DNA from: Apium graveolens
Lineage: Eukaryota; Streptophyta; Magnoliopsida; Apiales; Apiaceae
Assembly (NCBI RefSeq): GCF_009905375.1
Contig: NC_133650.1
Coordinates: forward strand, 172,254,518 to 172,318,517
Direction of reading: 5' to 3'
DNA: 64,000 nucleotides
A program made the position numbers and the translations under genes. This document shows positions 35,201 to 47,004 of the stretch, piece by piece; within the stretch, counting starts at the first letter, position 1, and every line of letters begins with the position of its first letter. Below the pieces are notes generated by a model that worked only from the letters and a program-made list of their open reading frames with translations, was not told the origin of the DNA and made no database searches.

Positions 35201-36972
35201 TACAAGCACCTATAAATGCAAAATTATGTGTCTTTGGGAGCTATTATGAGAGCTTCGAACATTCCTCTTCCTGCATTGTCAAAAGTAGTTAGTCCTGAAA
35301 TTCCTAGTTCTCTAATCTTTCCTGCTACCAAGACTAAGGGGGAGATAGAGGCTAGACTACTAAAATCATCCATCCAAGTCACAATTCTGGAAAAGTCAAG
35401 TTGATGTTTGGATATAAAGACTACTGAAAGCAGCGTAGGGACCGTGTCTAGACAAAAAATATGATGAATTGCTCAGAGCTCTCAGAGTTTCTCTAACCAA
35501 CAACTTCTTCACCTACAAAAAGGCTTTGGACATAAATATCAACTTTCTAAGGGAGATAATTGTGACAGTAGACAACTTTCAAGAGAGGAGGATTGTTACA
35601 AACATAAATGACTCAGTTTTGGATAGATGTATGCAGGTGTCTCTTAATTATCTCATCTCTAGAAGAGCATCCGAGCTGGACATCCTAATCAACAAAGTTA
35701 ACAGGGTGATTCCAGATGACACTCTCTTGCTAAATGAACTCAATAAGGCTCCAATAGCTACTTTTCCAGAATCATATCTCCAACCTAGCAAGGGAGTGAC
35801 CTCTTTTTGTTTATCAACCAAAAGGTGCAAACACTTTATGATTCCAAAGCACTGTGTCATGGGGTACTTGAGGTTGATAATGACATAGGAAACTAACTTG
35901 AAGCACAAGAAGATCAAGACAATAGAAGATGAATAAATGATAAATATATTGGGGAGATATTTAAGGAATGTTGATAACCTGTTGCCAAGAACTCAATTTA
36001 ACACCAAAGATGATTTGGATGATGATGAGCAGAAGAAGGATAACGAAAACATTCTAGCTCAAATCCAAGTCAGTCTTCTAAAACAACTGGCAGTAAGGGG
36101 TATAAGAAGATAAAAGGGAAGGAAGAGAGGAAATAAGATGGAAAGAAGAGTATGAGAGATTGAGAAGGAGAACAAAGAAACAAAATGTCCAAGAGATAAA
36201 AGTTTCACAAATCCAACTAACTCAGACCTCCAAGCTAAAGAAAATAAACCCTCAACCAATCCAACCTCAGAAACCTAAACTCTTGTACAAATAAACTGCA
36301 AACTTCTTACTCAAAATACCAATCATATCCAACAATGTCACTATAAAGAAAATTTCTAATATACCTTCATTCAAACCTCCAACCAAAACTCACTTCAAGA
36401 CTATTGGAAGAAATCCAAAGAAAATGGTAGCTGATGATGGTGTCATCTAGAACTTCTTTAATCAAGATAATTTTCTACCTCTAAAAATCAACATAACAGA
36501 TGATGAATATTTCCAACAACTATCTGAAAAAATAATAAAAGTTTGGATTGTCTCTTTAGCAGAAGTCAGAATCTACTATTTGAATGGCTCCTTCATTTTG
36601 CTTAGCAGGGAAGTAATGGAAACATTTTCAACCACAGAATTGAAGAGGATGATTAGCTTGATGAAGGACCTGAATACAAGTACAATGGTGTGGAAGGCTG
36701 TGATGTCTGAGAGGTTGAGAGAGAGGAATAAAAGTTATGCAAGAATAAAGGCTGAGAAGGTGGAGAAGGAAAGGCCGTATGCCAGGGAGATTGAGAGTTT
36801 TGAACAAAGATCAAATGAGCTCAAGGCAAGGGGGATGAGTAGAATCTCAAAATATGGACATTTTCTAAACATTCAAATTGGCAGATTTTCAAAGTTCAGG
36901 GTCAATTACCTCAATGGTTACAGATTGGATGAATGGTTCAAACTGGTGGAAGCCGTAAAGGGACATAAATAA
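32289..36972 (+). pseudogene. S1 env-like accessory ORF, heavily mutated
   Basis: Begins MDANNIRAFIPKEGTNYLAF. An N-terminal domain contains LKKKNLKREWSFLFDAIVRA, shared with the S2 ORF (LKRENIRREWSFFFDCITKA). There follow Ser/Thr/Pro-rich and Gln-rich low-complexity regions, and a C-terminal part with IYYLNGSFILLSREVMETFS and a long charged helix. At least three frames and many stops are needed to follow it (TAG at 32469, TGA at 32844, and others). This ORF type follows pol in SIRE elements and is called env-like in the literature by position. I see no signal peptide and no clear membrane segment. Confidence 0.7.
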
Positions 36973-37183
36973 TTGAAGAACTTCAAGCGCTAGTAAATCT
37001 CAAAGCCCTTATTAGGAAAGAACCAGGCTATGAAAAATTCACCTAACGTCTGTAATTTTTGAATTGATGTAACTACTCAAGTATAAAAGTTTGTATTTGT
37101 CAATTGTCAGTTTTTATGTATTTGATTTTAGCTTGGGGTTAGTCTTGTATCGAGCATGAATTTTTGATAAGCAATCTTCTCAC

Positions 37184-37197
37184 AAATTGGGGGAGAT
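37184..37197 (+). other. Polypurine tract of S1
   Basis: AAATTGGGGGAGAT directly precedes the LTR start TGTTGC. The same TTGGGGGAGAT precedes the S2 3' LTR. Confidence 0.85.
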
Positions 37198-38492
37198 TGT
37201 TGCGCAATAGAGGCTTGCACAATAACAAGACTATGTCACATTAACATTCTAAGATTATGTTGTTTGATAATCAATTTTGTATTTTATATTGTATTTATTG
37301 AGTATGTAAAATGGTTAGAAGATTAGACTGGGGGATTTTTTTGTGAATAAATTTAAGCTAAGGAAGAAACTCTGGAAGAAGATCAAGCCATGATCATGCC
37401 TCAGAGAAAAGTGATGAATCTTAGAGTTGAAGAAAACCGTTTTATGAAAAAATGTTCAAAGTCCAGATATCGATAAGTCACAGATCAAGTTATATCGAGA
37501 AGTCATTCGAGAAGTACAGAATGACTTGAAGAGAAGTCCAAAATGGATTATACAGAAGTCTTAGAGATATCGACAAGTCAAAAGAAGATGTAGAGAACCG
37601 GAGATATCGACAAGTCAATTCTGTATGTAGAGAACTCAGAGATATCGACAAGTCAAATGAAGATGGGAAGAATCAGATATATCGACAATTCAACTTCTCA
37701 TATAGAGAATTTAGAGATATCGATAAGTCAAAATGTGTTTATAGAGATCTCAGAGATATCGACAACTCATTTCTATATGTAGAGATCTCAGACATATCAA
37801 AAAGTCATTTCGCATACAAGGATCTAGAGACTCGACAAGTCAAGTATACCTATAGAGAACTCAAAGATCTCGATAAGTCATTATACTTATCGAGATGTCA
37901 CTTCTCTATAAAACAAATTGGAGATCCTGACATACTTCTCAAATACAGAATGCAGACAAGTTTAAGATTCAAGATTATCAGTCAACAAATGATCTATTCA
38001 CTAGATTGAAAATTCTACAAAGTAGCTGGACGAATACTAGATCAAGGGCCAAGATTAACTAGACAAAGGGTGGTTATAGACCTGCAAGATTCTACACATA
38101 TTTGCTAAGCCATAAATGGAAAAAGAAAAAGGTTACTTTAGAAAGTAGTTTAGTACATTTTAGTGCAAGTCTTGTAAACCCGTGCTGCTAGTCTATAAAG
38201 CATGCACGGATCCTTAGTTCATAAGTAACAAAAATAGATTTAAATTTTCTTGTAATCTCTCAAGATAGAAGTTGAGTTCTTATTTTCTTAGAAACACAGA
38301 ATTTATGGCAAGACCAACTTAATTAATACAAATTAAGTGAGTTTGAAAACATTATGCTTATTGATTAATTCTTTAAACACAATATCCTTACAAATCTTAA
38401 CTGCTTTGTTGACACACAATCTAAATAATCTTAAAAAGGCTAAAAATCTAAAAAACACATTTACCCCCCTGTGTTGCATTCAATATCTAACA
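37198..38492 (+). repeat. 3' LTR of S1
   Basis: 1295 bp from TGTTGCGCAATAG to ATCTAACA. A motif array occupies 37467-37902 and a TATA box (CTCTATAAAAC) lies at 37907-37913 directly after it. No partner LTR is in the window, so the right boundary rests on the polypurine tract, the TAACA end and the start of S3 homology. Confidence 0.75.
37467..37902 (+). repeat. Array of a 14-bp motif in S1 LTR U3
   Basis: About 13 copies of a TATCGACAAGTCAA-like motif (some TATCGATAAGTCAC, CTCGACAAGTCAAG), spaced irregularly at some 25-60 bp. The spacers often contain AGAGAACTCAGAG or ATGTAGAGA. The array ends 5 bp before the TATA box, the usual place for promoter-proximal elements. Confidence 0.75.
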
Positions 38493-41400
38493 GTAACAGT
38501 CAGTTTTTATAGTCTTCCACTTCTCACTATCTCTCCACCTTTTCTAGATTGGCTAATGGTTTTAGAAGTACCAATAGATCTAACTAGATCTACACCTTTC
38601 TTCCCAAGAATCTCATTTCCTCTTTTGCTTTTGCTTCCACTATCAGGACCATCATATTTGTCATCAGCAACTTTCAGCTGGAGCTGCTTGCATTTAGATT
38701 TGGACAATTTCTCTGCCTTTTTGGAATCAGATTTGGACAATTCCTACCATGGTTTGTCTCTTAACTGTTCTTGATTCTACCTTAAGCTTCTTCCAGACTC
38801 CAAAAAAATAGATTATTTTCTGTTCAACATGATCAGTAACAATTTGCACTGATATGATCTTCTGTAAGTCTTCAAACATTACATTGTCTCCAAATTCTGT
38901 CAAATTAGAATCCTTTCCTAAAGTCAAAGCATCTCCTAAAAATGGATCATCGACATTTAATCTTCCAAGACCACTTGTGATTCCAAGTTTTCTAGATTGA
39001 GAACTTCCATTATAAATCTTCTTTAATATTTCAGAAGAATCTCTTCTAGGTGTTGATTTCTTACTTCCCTATAGTAGCTTCTTCTTTTCTTCAAAAGTAA
39101 GTTCTGGCTTATCAGAGACTATGTCTTCAAAATCATAATTTGATAAATCTGCTTGAATTTGATTTGAGAAATCAATAATATGAGTAGAATCAGAGGTTGT
39201 GATTGGTTAAATAACAGCTTCTTCTTTAACTTGAGCAATGTCAGAGGTTAAATTCAATTTATCAGCCCAGTCAACTCCATAAATCTTTCCTCTTTGGTGA
39301 GCTTGGCTGATTTCTTCTTCTTCAGTAATTTCATTAGTATCAAAAGATTGAGCAACTGTATAGATTGGATCTATCAGTATTTGTGATTTAGTTGCTTTAG
39401 ATACTGATTTTTTCTTTATAACAGCTTTGGCTTTAGGCTTTGAACACTTTGACTTTTCTTCTATCTTCTCTTTTCCTTTATGCTTCTTGTCAGCAGTTAA
39501 AAGAGCTTGAGATCTGAAAGATCTTTCATCCTCTTCCTGACTTACCTCCCTTATAACTACACCTCCGTTTGGTCTGTTAGAAGGATCATCTTTATAGAGT
39601 TCTTGAGAGATAACAACAATATCAACATTTGTTGTCTTCATTGAATTCTTGAAGTCTTCCTCCATTTGCCTTAGTTGTTCTAGATAAACCCCATGATTTT
39701 CTCTTTCAAAGATTCTTTTAATCATCTCAGAGTCAAAAGCTTGAATCTTCGGATCCTTGTGAAATAGAGTTGTCTTTCTTCCTTTTACTTTCAGAGTTTG
39801 AAGATATTGACTTGCTTCAGCACTAACTTCTATCTCCAGAATACCTTGGTCTTCATCAGCAGTTGTGACTTGTAAAGATCATTACATTGTTATTGTCACA
39901 GTCAATTCTTTAACTCTTCTTTCATTTCTCTTACTCTCTCCACCTTGTCTAGATTGAGGTTTAGTGATTTCTTTTGATGAACCACTAACTCCAACTAGCT
40001 CTTCTCCTTTCACTATCCTTCTGTCCCCCTTATTACCTCAATCAGGATTTTCATCATCAATATTTGTCAATGTTAGCTTCCTGCATTTACATTTAACAAT
40101 TTTCTCCCCCTTTTTGACATCATCACCAAGCAGTAGACAAAGAATCGGCTCCATTGAATTCTGTACCTCTATAAGCTGATCAGACATTTGAGCTTGTTTA
40201 GCTTCCAATCTTGCTTGATTGGCTTCAATTGCAGTTTGTCTGGAAACTATTGGTGCAATTTGTTTCTGAATTTCCTAATGAGTATTCAACCTTGAAGTAA
40301 TTAATGATTCTTTGATCTGATTGATTTGAGAAGTAGTTGCTTCTTGAGCTGTATGTAAGGATCTGACAGCTAAAGTTGATGTTTTGAGATGAGTCAGCAT
40401 ATCAGGATTCTGAATTTTCTATTTTGTTGTTTCCAGATGTGCAATATCTTTTGATCTGAAAATAGGATATGTATTATCTTTCCATTTAGCATTCCAAAGA
40501 TTATCAAAATAATCATGTTCCTTCTTAGCATCTAACTCTTTTATTTTCTGTTGTCTTACATGTATAGGCATATCTTCAGGGAAGAAAAGATCATCCTCAT
40601 GATCTATAAGAGCATTTGAAACATTAGCTTATTCACCATCACTAGATTCTTTATTGGCAACTGGATCTTGAACTATCTGCTGAACTTCATCACCAACTTC
40701 AACATGTAGGATAGAATCAGATGTTGGTGAAGTATGTGATCCAGCAGCTTCAGAAGCTTCCATACCATCAGCAGTTAACTCCACATCTTCAAAAATTGTA
40801 GATAAATGAATTGGAGCTTCGAGATTTACTTCCAGAACCTCAATTCATGTATAGTGTTGTGGTAATCCTGTAATGGATGAAACTTTATGAATGGACTGTT
40901 GTGCTACTTCATCTTCAGCAACAACTGGGATTACTTCAGGTGGTGGAATAGTAGAGTAAATGGACTGTATTTCAGTAAAAACAGAGATTGTTTCATGTGG
41001 TGGAATAGTAGAATGTATGGACTGCAAGAAAGTATTAGTACTAAGACTTGTAGGGAGATTAATAGCACTTGGTACATCAGAGTTAATTTGAGATTCAACA
41101 GATTGTTGTTCAATATCTATTTCTTTAGTACTCTATGCACCTACAAATATATAACAAGTAAAACTTAATCTCTCTATTCTTGTAAAGTAGTCTCACTACT
41201 CCTCACACTACACATCTCATGACTTTTAATAGTCAAAGCTTCCTCACAAGGATTACCAAATCCTATCTCTCATCTACCTCTCCTTTTGACAGGAAGGATC
41301 CTGCCTCTCTTTAATTCTGTTTTTCTCTTAATCTTTTCACACATCTCATAGAAAAAGCTCAAAAAGATTGTCCTCCAGAAATAAGAGGTGACTAAAGAAG

Positions 41401-42152
41401 GGTGATATGTGGTCATATAACTAGAGGTAGTCCTTAAATAAGGTCTAGAAATAATCATACCAATAGGATTTATATCATGAAAAATAAATGTTGAAAATAC
41501 CAAATCAGTATTTAGAATAAATGTTGATAGAGTAATATAGTATTTATACCTTGTGAATCTGAAGTCAAAATTAAACTCACAGTTAATCACTGTGGTTATG
41601 ACAGTTGTTGTTCACTAATTATGGGAACCTCCATTTGAATTGGAGAGAATTTGATCAGGTTAGTACCACGTAACATGATCTCAAACCTTGTTCTTCTTGC
41701 AAAGAACTAACACTTGAATGTGTTTATTAAAAACTTTCACAGAGTCTTCAATAAAAATTGATGAAACCCTTGTGTCTCTGTTAGTATCATTAAGATCTAC
41801 CTCAACAAGTAGTCTCTAACCAACTTAATATTGTTTTTGAGTGGTAAGCATAATTTCAAGAACTATGTCACCTGATTTTTGAGGACATTTGAGAAATGGA
41901 TTTAAGTGTTTTAGTTGTAAGAAGAAATTTAAGATATAAGATTTATGATTTTAAGATTGAGTATGGGCAACTTTCTTGGTGAGAAAAAGAAATTTTCAAA
42001 GAATTTGGATAGAATAAAACACTCAAAGATTATAATTCTTGTGAATTCAGAATTAAATCTTTCATAAATTTCTTTTGTTACATCAGTTACTTCTTGTAAT
42101 GTGCTCAATCTGTACTGTAGTGAACATGTAAAATGAAACAGAGATTAGTTTC
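38493..42152 (-). pseudogene. S3 env-like accessory ORF fragment
   Basis: Ruined coding on the - strand, homologous to the central parts of the S1 and S2 env-like ORFs. For example, the complement of 41600-41640 and of 41860-41900 follow S1 34160-34240 and 33700-33780. The longest clean piece is 39725-39207 (MIKRIFERENHGVYLEQLRQ and a Lys-rich end). A KKGEKIVKCKCRKL-type block occurs twice, near 40110 and near 38740 (KKAEKLSKSKCKQL), so the fragment holds an internal repeat. The N-terminal part is missing at the 42152 edge, where the solo LTR inserted. Confidence 0.65.
42148..42152 (+). other. Target-site duplication of the solo LTR, left copy
   Basis: GTTTC, exactly repeated at 46817-46821. 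Confidence 0.8.
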
Positions 42153-42162
42153 TATAACGTCT

Positions 42163-44880
42163 AGGAAAATTACGTCTGTATTGTACTATATTTATAATAA
42201 ATATGTGTGTTAATGTGTCATTTACATGTAATTATTTATAAAACCCTAATTGCTGTGTGTTATGTGTATTCTATATCGTCCAGGTATTTTCAGGGTATTT
42301 TTCAGATATTTTACTCTGTATTTATAGCTTTCATATCAAGGTTATACGACCCGAATCATGATTTTATAGCTGATATTTCAAATAAAATAATGGGCCTTAT
42401 TTTTCATCAGATGGCTTGTAGCATCGCATTATTCTGAACATCTGGGTATTTTACAAATTTTCTCGTTTTGCAAAAAATAACTTTTTCGGGCCCCATTAGG
42501 TGTTAAAAACCCCATAAAAATCACATTTTTATTTTTATAAAATTATAGGGCTTTCATTTATACCATTTCTTTGTATTTTTTCATTATTCATAATTTTTGG
42601 GAAATTTTGGCATATATATTGTATATATAAAATATTTATAAATTAAATTTTAGCACTCAAAAATTATAAATTTAGGGGCCAATTAATTTTAAAAGATGTA
42701 GAATTAGGGCCATAATTTTAATTAGGAGTAATAATTTTAGCACTATAAATAGCCTAATTATTATTAATTAATTAATTAAAATTCAGAAAAATCACAAAAA
42801 TTCTCTACAATCGGGTCGGGAAGAACCAATTCGGGTCAGGAATTCAATCGGTAATTTTGGACAAATTACAGCATCAAATCAAGCGATTCAAGTATCCAAA
42901 TCGAAGGTTTTCATCTATTCTTTCTGTTTCTATCATCAATATCATGTTTTAATGCATCGTTTTTGATTTTCGATTTCTAGGGTTTATGTTCGAATTAGGG
43001 CTTTTTGATTCTAGGGTTATTATGATGTTTTGATGATTTATATAGCTTCCTTATATGATTTACAGTCGATTCATGGTGTTTAATTGTACAAACGATTCCT
43101 GGATAGTAATATTTGATTATTAGGGTTATGCTTAATTTTCAAATCATAACTTCGTGATTTCTGTGAATATTTGTTTCTTGAAATGTTAGGGCTTTGATTA
43201 TACATGTTCTTAGCTTTAATTTGCACTATAGAACGTGGAGTTTTATGTTCAGATGCGTGATTTCGATATTTGGCCGGAGTTAATGTCGGTTGTGATCGGA
43301 GAAGATGGTGTAGGGGTTGTTCCGGTTGGTTTTGGCCTGAATCAGAAGGGTGAAGTGATTTGGAATGATTTGGACTCAAAAACCATATCAAACGATGTTG
43401 TTTTGGGCACGTATTGGACTTGTAGAAATCCTGGCCGGTCGCCGGATTCTGGGCAAGTTCCGGCCAGTTCATCCCCAACCCGGGATGTTCTTGGTGACCC
43501 GGTTGCAACCCGGGATGTTCTGGGAAAATTACGTCTGTATTATACTATATTTATAATAAATATGTATGTTAATGTGTCATTTACGTGTAATTAGTTATAT
43601 AAACCTAATTTCTACGTGTTACGTGTATTCTATATCGTTCAGGTATTTTCATGGTATTTTTCAGATATTTTACTCCGTATTTATAGCTTTCATATCAAAG
43701 TTATACAACCCGAATCATGATTTTATAGCTGATATTTCAAATAAAATAATGGGCTTAATTTTTCATCAGATGGCTTGTACCATCGCATTATTCTGAACAT
43801 CTAGGTACTTTACAAATTTTCTCGTTTCGCGAAAAATGACTTTTCAGGGCCCCATTGGGTATTAAAAACCCCACAAAAATCACATTTTTGTTTTTATAAA
43901 ATTATAGGACTTTCATTTATACCATTTCTTTGTATCTTTGCATTATTCACAATTTTTGGGAAATTTTGGCATATATATTGTATATATAAAATATTTATAA
44001 ATTAAATTTTAATACTAAAAAATTATAAATTTAGGGGCCAATTATTTTAAAAGATGTAGAATTAGGGCCTTAATTTTAATTAGGAGTATTAATTTTACCA
44101 CTATAAATAGCCTAATTATTATTAATTAATTAATTAAATTCAGAAAAATCACAAAATTCTCTGCAATCGGGTCGGGAAGAACCAATTCGGGTCAGGAATT
44201 CAATCGGTGATTTTGGACAGATTACAACATCAAATCAAGCGATTCAAGTATCGAAATCGAAGGTTTTCATATGTTCTTTCTGGTTTCTATCATCAATTTC
44301 ATGTTTTAATGCATCATTTTTTATTTTCGATTTCTAGGGTTTATGTTCGAATTAGGGCTTTTTGATTCTAGGGTTATTATGATGTTTTGATGATTTATAT
44401 AGCTTCCTGATATGATTTACAGTCGATTCATGGTATTTAATTGTACAAACAATTCCTGGATATTAATATTCGATTATTAGGGTTATGCTTAATTTCCAAA
44501 ACATAACTTCGTGATTTATGTGAATATTTGGTTCTTGAAATGTTAGGGCTTTGATTATACATGTTCTTAGCTTTAATTTGCACTATAGAACGTAGAGTTT
44601 TATGTTCAGATGCGTGATTTCGATATTTGGCCGGAGTTGATGTCGGTTGTGATCGGAGAAGATGGTGTAGGGGTTGTTCCAGTTGGTTTTGGTCTGAATC
44701 TGAAGGATGAAGTGATTTGGAATGATTTGGACTCAAAAACCGTACCAAACGATGTTGTTTTGGGCACGAATTAGAATTGCCGGAATCCTGGCCGGTCGCT
44801 GGATTTTGGGCAAGTTTCGGCCAATTCATCCCCTACCTGGGATGTTCTTGGTGACCCAGTTGCAACCCGATTTGCAACCC
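42163..44880 (+). repeat. 1.36-kb direct tandem duplication within the solo LTR
   Basis: 42163-43521 and 43522-about 44880 are direct repeats. GGAAAATTACGTCTGTA recurs at an offset of 1359 bp and AGATGCGTGATTTCG at 1357 bp. The junction reads CGGGATGTTCTGGGAAAATT. The repeats have diverged by several percent, so the event is not recent. Each copy has a GC-richer stretch (such as 43235-43500) that stays open in one frame but has no family match I recognise. Confidence 0.85.
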
Positions 44881-46431
44881 GGGTTTAATCTGTTTTTGTC
44901 AGAATTGATTTTCTGACAAATATTTCTAGAACTTATTTTTATTTTTATTTTATTTTAATTATAAAATCAGTTTTATTTATTTTATAAATTGACTAATTAA
45001 TTATTTAATTAATTGATTTATATCATAAATAATTCTGAAATATTTTCTAAAAATCAGATTTAATTATTATATTAATTATTAATTATTAAATATTAATTAT
45101 TTATTTAAAAATGATTAATTATTTTGATAATTAATCAAATAATTTTCAATAAATCATAATAAATTCATTTTAATTCTAAAAATTATAGAAAAATCATTTT
45201 TAATTCTGATTTTTCCTAAATAATTATTTAAAAATTATTTTAGGGTTTAATAACTAGTAATAATTATTTATATTAAATAATAAATTGATTTATCTGTATT
45301 TAATTGATATTAATTAGACCGTTTGTCCGATTCGAGTGAAACGAAAGCCTTTTGACTTAGAAAAATGAATTATTTTCATTAAAAAATAATATTAAAACCT
45401 AACTCCTTCTAGAAACTAGTTGACCTTTGATATTTATTTGATTAAAAGACGAATCGTGTGCAGAGACGAGTCTGATAAATCCCGAAATATAGAAAACGAG
45501 TCGATAATGATCAGTTAAGCGAACAGCGAGTCAATTTTGGTTCTAAAAATTACTTTAAACATAAAAATGGTTATGTGGCTTATGTGCTTATGTGTATTAT
45601 ATGGTTAAACAAGTCTTGCTTGTTAATAAATAATATACGAGTCAATAATACAAGTATGGGTAGACAATAGGAACAATGTGAAGTCGGTTTGAGACGCAAT
45701 TGAAGTACGAAATGACTAAATCAGTCTATTTCTTTGATAGAAGCCAAACCATCAAGGCAGATTGAGCCGGTGATAGACGAAAGTGAAATATTTGGAGTAA
45801 ATCACGTGGAAGGAATGTTTTTCCCCTATTCAAATTTCAGAATAGTGACATTTCTTCAGATTCTTATCACGCTTGCACTCGTTGATTCTTATTAACAAAC
45901 ACTAATACACAATTTCTATTCTCTTCTTTATATTTTATTTCGATTCCTGACTTCTCCTTTTCCTTTGAATCTTTTATTCATATTCCAATTGTTACAATTA
46001 CACATTGGTATATTCTGGTGATTGGAATATATCAAAGCATACCGATTATTCCGGTTGCTACTCCATGGACTAGATAGTGATGTGGGGATTAAATTTTACT
46101 TGATTCTAAGAACTGGGACATAACCGGATCTTTGAGATAGGCCGTAGAGCCTGGGTGCCCGACTGGATCTATATAGTGAGATATAGATCTGCACTGTATC
46201 CTGGTTGATCAGCAGGGTTTAGATGCGAACTTGTGTCCAGTTTAGTTCATTTGTATTTGCCAGTAGTGGCCTTCTTTCTATTCTTACGGGGTTATATCTT
46301 TACAGAAATACCCAGATTACCGATTCATTTAAACTGCTTTAATATTGTTTATATTTTGCAGACTTTTTGAGCAATTTTTGGCTCACCTCTTTTTGTTGTT
46401 ATTACCTTATTGTATTCAGTTACGAAGGAAT

Positions 46432-46557
46432 ATGAAACCCATCAGGACTCGAGTGGTAAAGAATCGGGTCATGCCGCGAGACCCTCTTATACCCAAGGTG
46501 TTGATCCCAATTCAGGAAGAAAGCTTTGAGTTGCCCGAGCAGGTGGAGTATAGATAG
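46432..46557 (+). CDS. Short basic ORF in solo LTR, positional counterpart of the H3-tail-like ORF
   Basis: 41 residues, opening MKPIRTRVVKNRVMPRDP. It starts 12 nt after the acceptor-like TTGTATTCAG (9 nt plus one AAT codon, with ATT-like loss of the first start), and GCTCAC lies 34 nt before the acceptor. RTR and K.RV can be aligned with LTR B ARTRMTARKRV by a two-residue gap. The similarity is weak alone; position and signals carry the call. Confidence 0.4.
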   Translation: MKPIRTRVVKNRVMPRDPLIPKVLIPIQEESFELPEQVEYR

Positions 46558-46816
46558 TTAGTGTGTGTTTGAATAAAGATAAACTTAGTTTAAAACTGGT
46601 TAGACAATGGGTTGTAATAAAGAGTTTGTAAGATTTTAAATTTGGTTTGTAATAAAGTAGTTAGTGGTTCTTGTTTTCATACTTCAACCTAAAAAGATTC
46701 TGGTTAGTGTAAAAGGGGTTTAGATATATTTCTTTATTATTGTTATTCAGGTTTTACAGGTTTGGAGATTAGCTAGTAACCCCCAGACTTATACCCCGGG
46801 TCTGGAGGGCGTTACA

Positions 46817-47004
46817 GTTTCTCACATGCACTATTGAAAAATATATGAAATTAAACATGCAATACTAATTTAAATATTAACAGTCATAATCATTCAAGCA
46901 CAAACAAGATAGTAAACATTCATTCACTTAAAGAGTCAAAGAAGATAAAAGATATTTTCATTAATATTTAAGAAGACTAGTACATGATTAATAGAATTTT
47001 AAAC
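46817..47004 (-). other. S3 remnant between the solo LTR and S2
   Basis: 188 bp of AT-rich sequence starting with the GTTTC duplication. It has no ORF. By layout it is S3 DNA downstream of its small ORF (which resumes at 60247), exposed between two later insertions. Confidence 0.5.

Larger units (their letters stand above)
31960..38492 (+). mobile_element. S1: truncated SIRE-type Ty1/copia remnant
   Basis: Only the region from the accessory-gene promoter to the 3' LTR remains: env-like ORF (32289-36972), polypurine tract, LTR (37198-38492). There is no gag, pol or 5' LTR in the window. The left edge is approximate and abuts a broken gypsy LTR. The right edge abuts the S3 remnant on the opposite strand. 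Confidence 0.7.
42153..46816 (+). mobile_element. Solo LTR of a Ty3/gypsy element
   Basis: 4664 bp from TATAACGTCT (first bases mutated from TG) to GGGCGTTACA, with an exact 5-bp duplication GTTTC on both sides and no internal element region. Solo LTRs arise by recombination between the two LTRs. It lies in the S3 remnant. About 1.36 kb near its left end is duplicated in tandem, and 44930-45300 is very AT-rich without genes. Towards the right end are GCTCAC, GTATTCAG and the short ORF at 46432, the same layout as LTR A and LTR B. Confidence 0.85.

Noticed and set aside
37467..37902. Regularly recurring short motif resembling a CRISPR array
   Set aside because: Repeats are imperfect, spacing is uneven, the host is a plant and the array lies in an LTR just before a TATA box; a U3 motif array explains it.
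41270..41590. 106-codon frame on the - strand as a separate gene
   Set aside because: It lies inside the S3 env-like remnant and is out of frame with the conserved blocks on both sides.
43235..43594. 119-codon frame in the solo LTR as a captured host gene
   Set aside because: The second copy of the tandem repeat breaks the frame, and I recognise no family; kept only as part of the repeat description.
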